DNA of 25,032 bases, taken from a virus. The translations under genes were made by a program, and so were the position numbers. The stretch is taken from the IMG/VR virus record IMGVR_UViG_3300017951_000118, positions 1 through 25,032 of that record, one strand, 5' to 3'. Below are positions 22,029 to 25,032 of this stretch, piece after piece. Each line of letters begins with the position of its first letter. Within the stretch, counting starts at the first letter, position 1. The notes below the pieces were generated by a model, which worked only from the letters and a program-made list of their open reading frames with translations, was not told where the DNA came from and did no database searches.

Positions 22029-23185
22029 TGCCTGGGCCTCACTGTGATTCTGGATACCTCGCCGTCAATTTTATCGTAAGTAATTACCTTCGCGCCTCTT
22101 CTAGATACCCAGCCCCCACTCGCGGCATGAGCGTCTCTCGCGGCCAATGTCGGATGTTGCTCCGCTATTGCCCCGCCATCCTCTACCACCCTCTCGTGAT
22201 GATAATGACCTGTATGGATATAGGTGTAATTCGCTTTACCCCACATCTCTCGGAATCGAGGCTCACTAGCAAACAGCTTGTGCAGCTGCGGTAACTTCAT
22301 CTTGTGGCCGTGATGGAAGCCCAGCATGGTCTGTCCGTGAAGGTAGGCGTAATATGGGTAGTCGTTATCAATAACCTCCACCCGGCGCTCCTTGCTGAAT
22401 AGGTGCGCTAGATGTTTACGCAGCCAGATAGAGCCCGAAATATCGTGATTCCCTTCCGCATTTACGATAACTACCTTGCCGAAATGGCTCAGCATGATGT
22501 TCACCGCTTCAGCCATTACTGACATTGTGAGGTCTACCAGCTTTGCGTACCGAGTATCTGCGTCCAGAATATGGCCCGACTGTGGGGTCACGTTAAGGAT
22601 GCCATCCCAATGAAGGAAGTCACCCAGCTGGCAAAGCATCCCAATCCCAGCCTTGGGTGAGGCTGCAACCATATCGTGGATAGAATTCAGGAAGACGTCC
22701 CGGGCGATCTTGATATCCCAATCATCGCCGGTCTCTGCCTCATAGGCGTACATACCGAGATGGAAGTCAGTGATCGTTAAAAGGCTCAGCAGCGAGTTTT
22801 CTACCGTGGCAGGCTTCTTGGTTGGCTTGAACCTCGGAACGTCCTGGTGAGCCTCCTCTAGTCGCTCAAGCAGGATCTCGAACTGGCGTTTTTCATCGGT
22901 CTGAGATTTGACCCACTGGCGAACCGGACGGCCGTCATCATCATAGAACGTAGATACGCCCTTGATCTTATGGCCGTCAGGTACAGGGTGGTTCCAATCA
23001 TGCTCTGGGCTGTAGCCCGCTTTCGCGGCCCGCTCCTTTACTCGGCGCATACTGCGGTACACGTTGCGGAGATCCATGCCCAGCCGGTCGGCAATTTGCC
23101 TATGGCTTAGTCCTTGATTTTTTAAGTTATAGATCTGCGTCTGCCGCTCTGTCTCACAGAACTGCATCATTGGATGTTCCGACAC
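22025..23185 (-). CDS. HTH-metallophosphoesterase fusion (386 aa)
   Basis: The N-terminal 15-50 region (NLKNQGLSHRQIADRLGMDL, RNVYRSMRRV) is a sigma-like helix-turn-helix. The C-terminal calcineurin-like phosphoesterase (about 130-345) shows the metal motifs DxH (D140, H142), GDF (G188, D189), GNHD (245-248), HHGH (291-294) and GHYHH (326-330). It would cleave phosphodiesters or phosphomonoesters with two metals; the substrate is unknown. Similar fusions occur in phages and are often annotated DNA-repair exonuclease or metallophosphoesterase. It lies between the NinB-like and lipoprotein-like genes, overlapping the latter by 4 bp. The HTH suggests DNA targeting. Confidence 0.85.
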   Translation of the reverse strand: MSEHPMMQFCETERQTQIYNLKNQGLSHRQIADRLGMDLRNVYRSMRRVKERAAKAGYSPEHDWNHPVPDGHKIKGVSTFYDDDGRPVRQWVKSQTDEKRQFEILLERLEEAHQDVPRFKPTKKPATVENSLLSLLTITDFHLGMYAYEAETGDDWDIKIARDVFLNSIHDMVAASPKAGIGMLCQLGDFLHWDGILNVTPQSGHILDADTRYAKLVDLTMSVMAEAVNIMLSHFGKVVIVNAEGNHDISGSIWLRKHLAHLFSKERRVEVIDNDYPYYAYLHGQTMLGFHHGHKMKLPQLHKLFASEPRFREMWGKANYTYIHTGHYHHERVVEDGGAIAEQHPTLAARDAHAASGGWVSRRGAKVITYDKIDGEVSRITVRPRQ

Positions 23186-23620
23186 TTAGCCCCCCTTGAG
23201 TGTCATAAACTCCGAGTCCGCTGGACAGGTCAATTGTACACCAAGATCGAGGCACCAGTTTTGAATTTTATCCATAAATTCAAGCATCTCCCCCGTATCC
23301 AGAGAACTGGTCTCACGAACCTGACCCTTAATTATTGTTTTTCCTACAACAAGGTCTTCGGTTCCGAGGAACTTGTACTTCACAAGGATTTTCATTTTCT
23401 TTTTAGTGAGGCCGGGCATCGTTTTTTTAAAATGAGCAGTCATCTCACTAACCCATAAATGGAATAGCGCGTTCTGGGCGAGGCTGCGCTTTGGCTTGTA
23501 AGGCGACACCTTCCACTGTACCGGGCTCTCCCAGTTCCAGTTCTTCCGCAGCCAGTCCTCGAAAAAGACCAGCCTCTGCGTGATGTCATCCGCGCTCTTT
23601 ACCATCCAGAATTCACCCAT
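23186..23620 (-). CDS. ninB: NinB-like recombination protein (144 aa)
   Basis: The pattern YKPKRSLAQNALFHLWVSEM (42-61), then KFLGTEDLVVGKTIIKGQVR and TGEMLEFMDKIQNWCLDLGV, is characteristic of lambda NinB (Orf)-family recombination proteins, which help load RecA-like annealing proteins at single-stranded DNA. The length fits the family. AGGAGGG stands 4 bases before ATG. The gene follows the helicase by nine bases and abuts the metallophosphoesterase start with no gap. Identification is strong by pattern. Confidence 0.82.
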   Translation of the reverse strand: MGEFWMVKSADDITQRLVFFEDWLRKNWNWESPVQWKVSPYKPKRSLAQNALFHLWVSEMTAHFKKTMPGLTKKKMKILVKYKFLGTEDLVVGKTIIKGQVRETSSLDTGEMLEFMDKIQNWCLDLGVQLTCPADSEFMTLKGG

Positions 23621-23629
23621 AACTCCCTC

Positions 23630-24580
23630 CTACAATAGCTCTTGGATCTTTGGCGGCGTGACGCGCTCACCTACGCTGAAAGTCTGACCGGCCGTGTCAT
23701 ACAGCTGAATGATGCCCTCAAATGGAGCCTTGCGTTGCTTTGCCACTATGGCCCGGAAGTCAGCCTGCTCCTGAAGAATCTTCCGCTCCTTGTCATCAAG
23801 CGATATGCCGTACTCCTGCTTAGTTTTAATTTTCGCTCGGAGCTTGTTGTGCCAGACAATTATCAGCAGGTGGCACTGGTCAACAATCGTGCTGCCGCCC
23901 CTAATATCAAATCGAGTCGGGACATATTCATCACCTCCCCGGTCGGGCTTTCTGACATGGTGGATGATGCAGATATGAACCTTCAGGGCTGACGCTAGGC
24001 CGATCACCTGGTTAAACCATAGGCGCTCCCGCTCTATGTCATCTGAGACCCCCGTAAATTGCAGGTTATCAATGACAATTAGCTTGCAGCCCCTCTCCGC
24101 CATAGCCGCGATAGCCCCTAAACTCTGCAGCGGCTTAACTCCACCCAAAACGCGATACCAGCAGAATCTGGGCTCAATCCACTCAGCAAACCGTTCGCCC
24201 ATCTGCCTGGATGGGTTGTTTACCGCAACAGCCTGCTTGCACATCAACTTAGCCGTGTCCTCGACGTCCATCTCAAATGACGCGAGGCCCACCATGCATT
24301 CCTGGGCGGCGTGAACCATGATCTGGCTAATGAAGGTGGACTTCTTGTGTCCGTTGATCCCGGCTATAACTGAGCATTCACCCATCCGTAGCCTTACCTT
24401 ATCGTGAGTGTTGCCCCACGGCATCTTAATCCCCGTCTCAGCTGGTGACTTCTCCAGCCGATCGAGGAACTCATCTTTGAATGCGTCAATGCTGACTACA
24501 TCAAGATCTTCGACCTTGGTATAGATTTTCTGCAAGTCAGCGTCAGTGAAATCTTCAACCTCAGAATGTGACAGCCTCAT
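23630..24580 (-). CDS. DnaB-like replicative helicase, C-terminal ATPase domain only (316 aa)
   Basis: Unwinds DNA at the replication fork. Motifs: a variant Walker A GINGHKKST (74-82), SFEM (101-104) matching the DnaB FSLEM motif, Walker B KLIVIDNL (166-173), IIHHVRKP (205-212) at the motif-3 position, and RFDIRGGSTIVDQCHLLIIV (223-242) at motif 4. The N-terminal helicase domain (about 150 residues) typical of DnaB is missing; only about 70 residues precede Walker A. It starts by ATGA overlap with the initiator gene. The pair resembles the lambdoid O plus P or DnaB-like arrangement. A RecA/AAA_25-type family name is an alternative. Confidence 0.85.
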   Translation of the reverse strand: MRLSHSEVEDFTDADLQKIYTKVEDLDVVSIDAFKDEFLDRLEKSPAETGIKMPWGNTHDKVRLRMGECSVIAGINGHKKSTFISQIMVHAAQECMVGLASFEMDVEDTAKLMCKQAVAVNNPSRQMGERFAEWIEPRFCWYRVLGGVKPLQSLGAIAAMAERGCKLIVIDNLQFTGVSDDIERERLWFNQVIGLASALKVHICIIHHVRKPDRGGDEYVPTRFDIRGGSTIVDQCHLLIIVWHNKLRAKIKTKQEYGISLDDKERKILQEQADFRAIVAKQRKAPFEGIIQLYDTAGQTFSVGERVTPPKIQELL

Positions 24581-25032
24581 ATGACCAGTTCTCCCGTAGT
24601 GCTATTAGTTGTTTTTGGGAATACGGACTTCCACCCGCATTCAATTGCGCGATCGACACACTCACGCTGCTCGTAAAATGACACCTCCCTTAGCTTATTG
24701 GCAACAATAGTTAATGACCGATCAGTACACGGTGCCTTGAACTTCTTCCGATACTGAACCCAATCCTTCCAGACGTCAGGATCCACTCCTTCGGGCACCT
24801 TACGGCTATGTTTTGCCTTTGGTGGTTCTTTTGATGGTTCTATGGTGGTTAGAGTATTCATTTGCGTACTGCTAGCAGTCTTCATTTGCGTACTGCTACT
24901 AGTATTCATTTGCATACTACTGGCACTAGTATTCATTTGCGTACTACTGAGTCTTAACGTGTAGATTGTTGACTTGTTAAACCTTGGCTCTTTAACGATA
25001 AGTCCTAGCTCCACTAATGACGCCAGCGCCCT
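24577..25032 (-). CDS. O-like replication initiator, N-terminus cut by right edge
   Basis: The frame is open to base 25032 and the true start lies beyond. The visible N-terminal part ALASLVELGLIVKEPRFNKS then TIYTL is the wing end of a winged-helix DNA-binding domain; a GTG at 25014 is an internal Val there, not a start. A low-complexity linker (MNTSASSMQMNTSSSTQMKT) follows, coded by the iterons. The C-terminus WKDWVQYRKKFKAPCTDRSL and ECVDRAIECGWKSVF is common at the end of phage initiators near their helicase-binding part. It overlaps the helicase by ATGA, supporting a replication role. The arrangement parallels lambda O, where the origin sits mid-gene. Likely, not proven. Confidence 0.7.
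   Translation of the reverse strand, partial: RALASLVELGLIVKEPRFNKSTIYTLRLSSTQMNTSASSMQMNTSSSTQMKTASSTQMNTLTTIEPSKEPPKAKHSRKVPEGVDPDVWKDWVQYRKKFKAPCTDRSLTIVANKLREVSFYEQRECVDRAIECGWKSVFPKTTNSTTGELVI
24820..24852. repeat. Three short TGRTGGTT repeats beside the iterons
   Basis: On the plus strand TGGTGGTTCT, TGATGGTTCT and TGGTGGTTAG occur with periods of 12 and 11 bases, directly next to the four iterons. They may be part of the same origin, for example unwinding or helper sites. A chance coding repeat is also possible. Confidence 0.5.
24853..24948. repeat. Four iteron-like 21-bp repeats inside the initiator gene (putative replication origin)
   Basis: The plus strand carries four copies of AGTATTCATTTGCGTACT plus GCT or ACT, starting at 24853, 24877, 24901 and 24928. 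The periods are 24, 24 and 27 bases, all multiples of 3, so the reading frame is kept. Copies differ at one to three bases. Each begins AGTA or AGTC and ends TACT plus three bases, a partial dyad. Lambda has four iterons in the middle of gene O, and this matches that layout. Confidence 0.68.

Noticed and set aside
21626-22294. Plus-strand open frame of 222 codons
   Set aside because: Antisense to the FDxHR, lipoprotein-like and metallophosphoesterase genes, whose motifs are clear; no recognisable product.
23400-23440. T-run near 23421 as a terminator
   Set aside because: No adjacent stable stem; it codes Lys residues of the NinB-like protein.
24853-24948. Possible CRISPR-like array of 21-bp units
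   Set aside because: Spacing between units is only 3-6 bases, so there are no spacers; iteron arrangement fits better.
25012-25014. GTG as the start of the right-edge gene
   Set aside because: The frame is open upstream and the upstream residues ALASLV complete a winged-helix motif, so this is an internal Val.
1-25032. tRNA genes, insertion sequences, integrase and attachment sites
   Set aside because: None could be recognised; no transposase or integrase motifs and no cloverleaf-like sequence noticed by eye.

Overview
The window is 25 kb of a double-stranded DNA tailed-phage (or prophage) genome. Every supported gene lies on the minus strand, packed head to tail with 0-50 bp overlaps (many ATGA or TAATG) and almost no intergenic DNA. 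No host metabolic genes, rRNA or tRNA were seen. Podovirus-like morphology is inferred from a P22/SU10-type portal, a short head-to-tail adaptor, a nozzle-like propeller protein, a T7 gp13-like GNAT protein and several large ejection-type proteins, with no tape measure, sheath or tail-tube gene. Many families (DUF7483-type fibre protein, tiny Lys-rich proteins, FGGSR-type virion protein) are ones I associate with uncultured marine phages. The host cannot be told from the sequence.

In transcription order (high to low coordinates) there are five blocks. (1) 25032-23630: the C-terminal part of an O-like replication initiator carrying four iteron-like repeats inside its coding sequence, then a stand-alone DnaB-type helicase. 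(2) 23620-21195: recombination and nucleic-acid genes: NinB-like protein, HTH-metallophosphoesterase, small lipoprotein-like protein, FDxHR zinc-binding protein, NinG/HNH-like protein. (3) 21119-20143: four small unknown genes, one HTH-like. (4) 20167-15689: packaging genes TerS and TerL, a large ADP-ribosyltransferase-like polyvalent protein, and a cassette of four tiny very basic proteins, three of which use frames that longer spurious frames hide. (5) 15685-1: virion genes: adaptor, tail or fibre proteins, a repeat-rich fibre, a duplicated DUF7483-like protein, a tail-assembly-chaperone-like protein, nozzle-like protein, C1q-like jelly-roll protein, gp13-like GNAT protein, a repeat protein ending in an S74 self-cleaving chaperone domain, ejection-type proteins, and the portal, which runs off the left edge.

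The blocks fit one phage programme: initiation and helicase loading, recombination, packaging, then virion assembly. The portal lies about 16.5 kb downstream of TerL rather than beside it. Points most worth a second look are the putative origin inside the initiator gene, the unbroken run of 24 eleven-residue repeats in the S74 protein, the ADP-ribosyltransferase protein next to TerL, and the cassette of tiny basic genes that includes a 16-residue gene.
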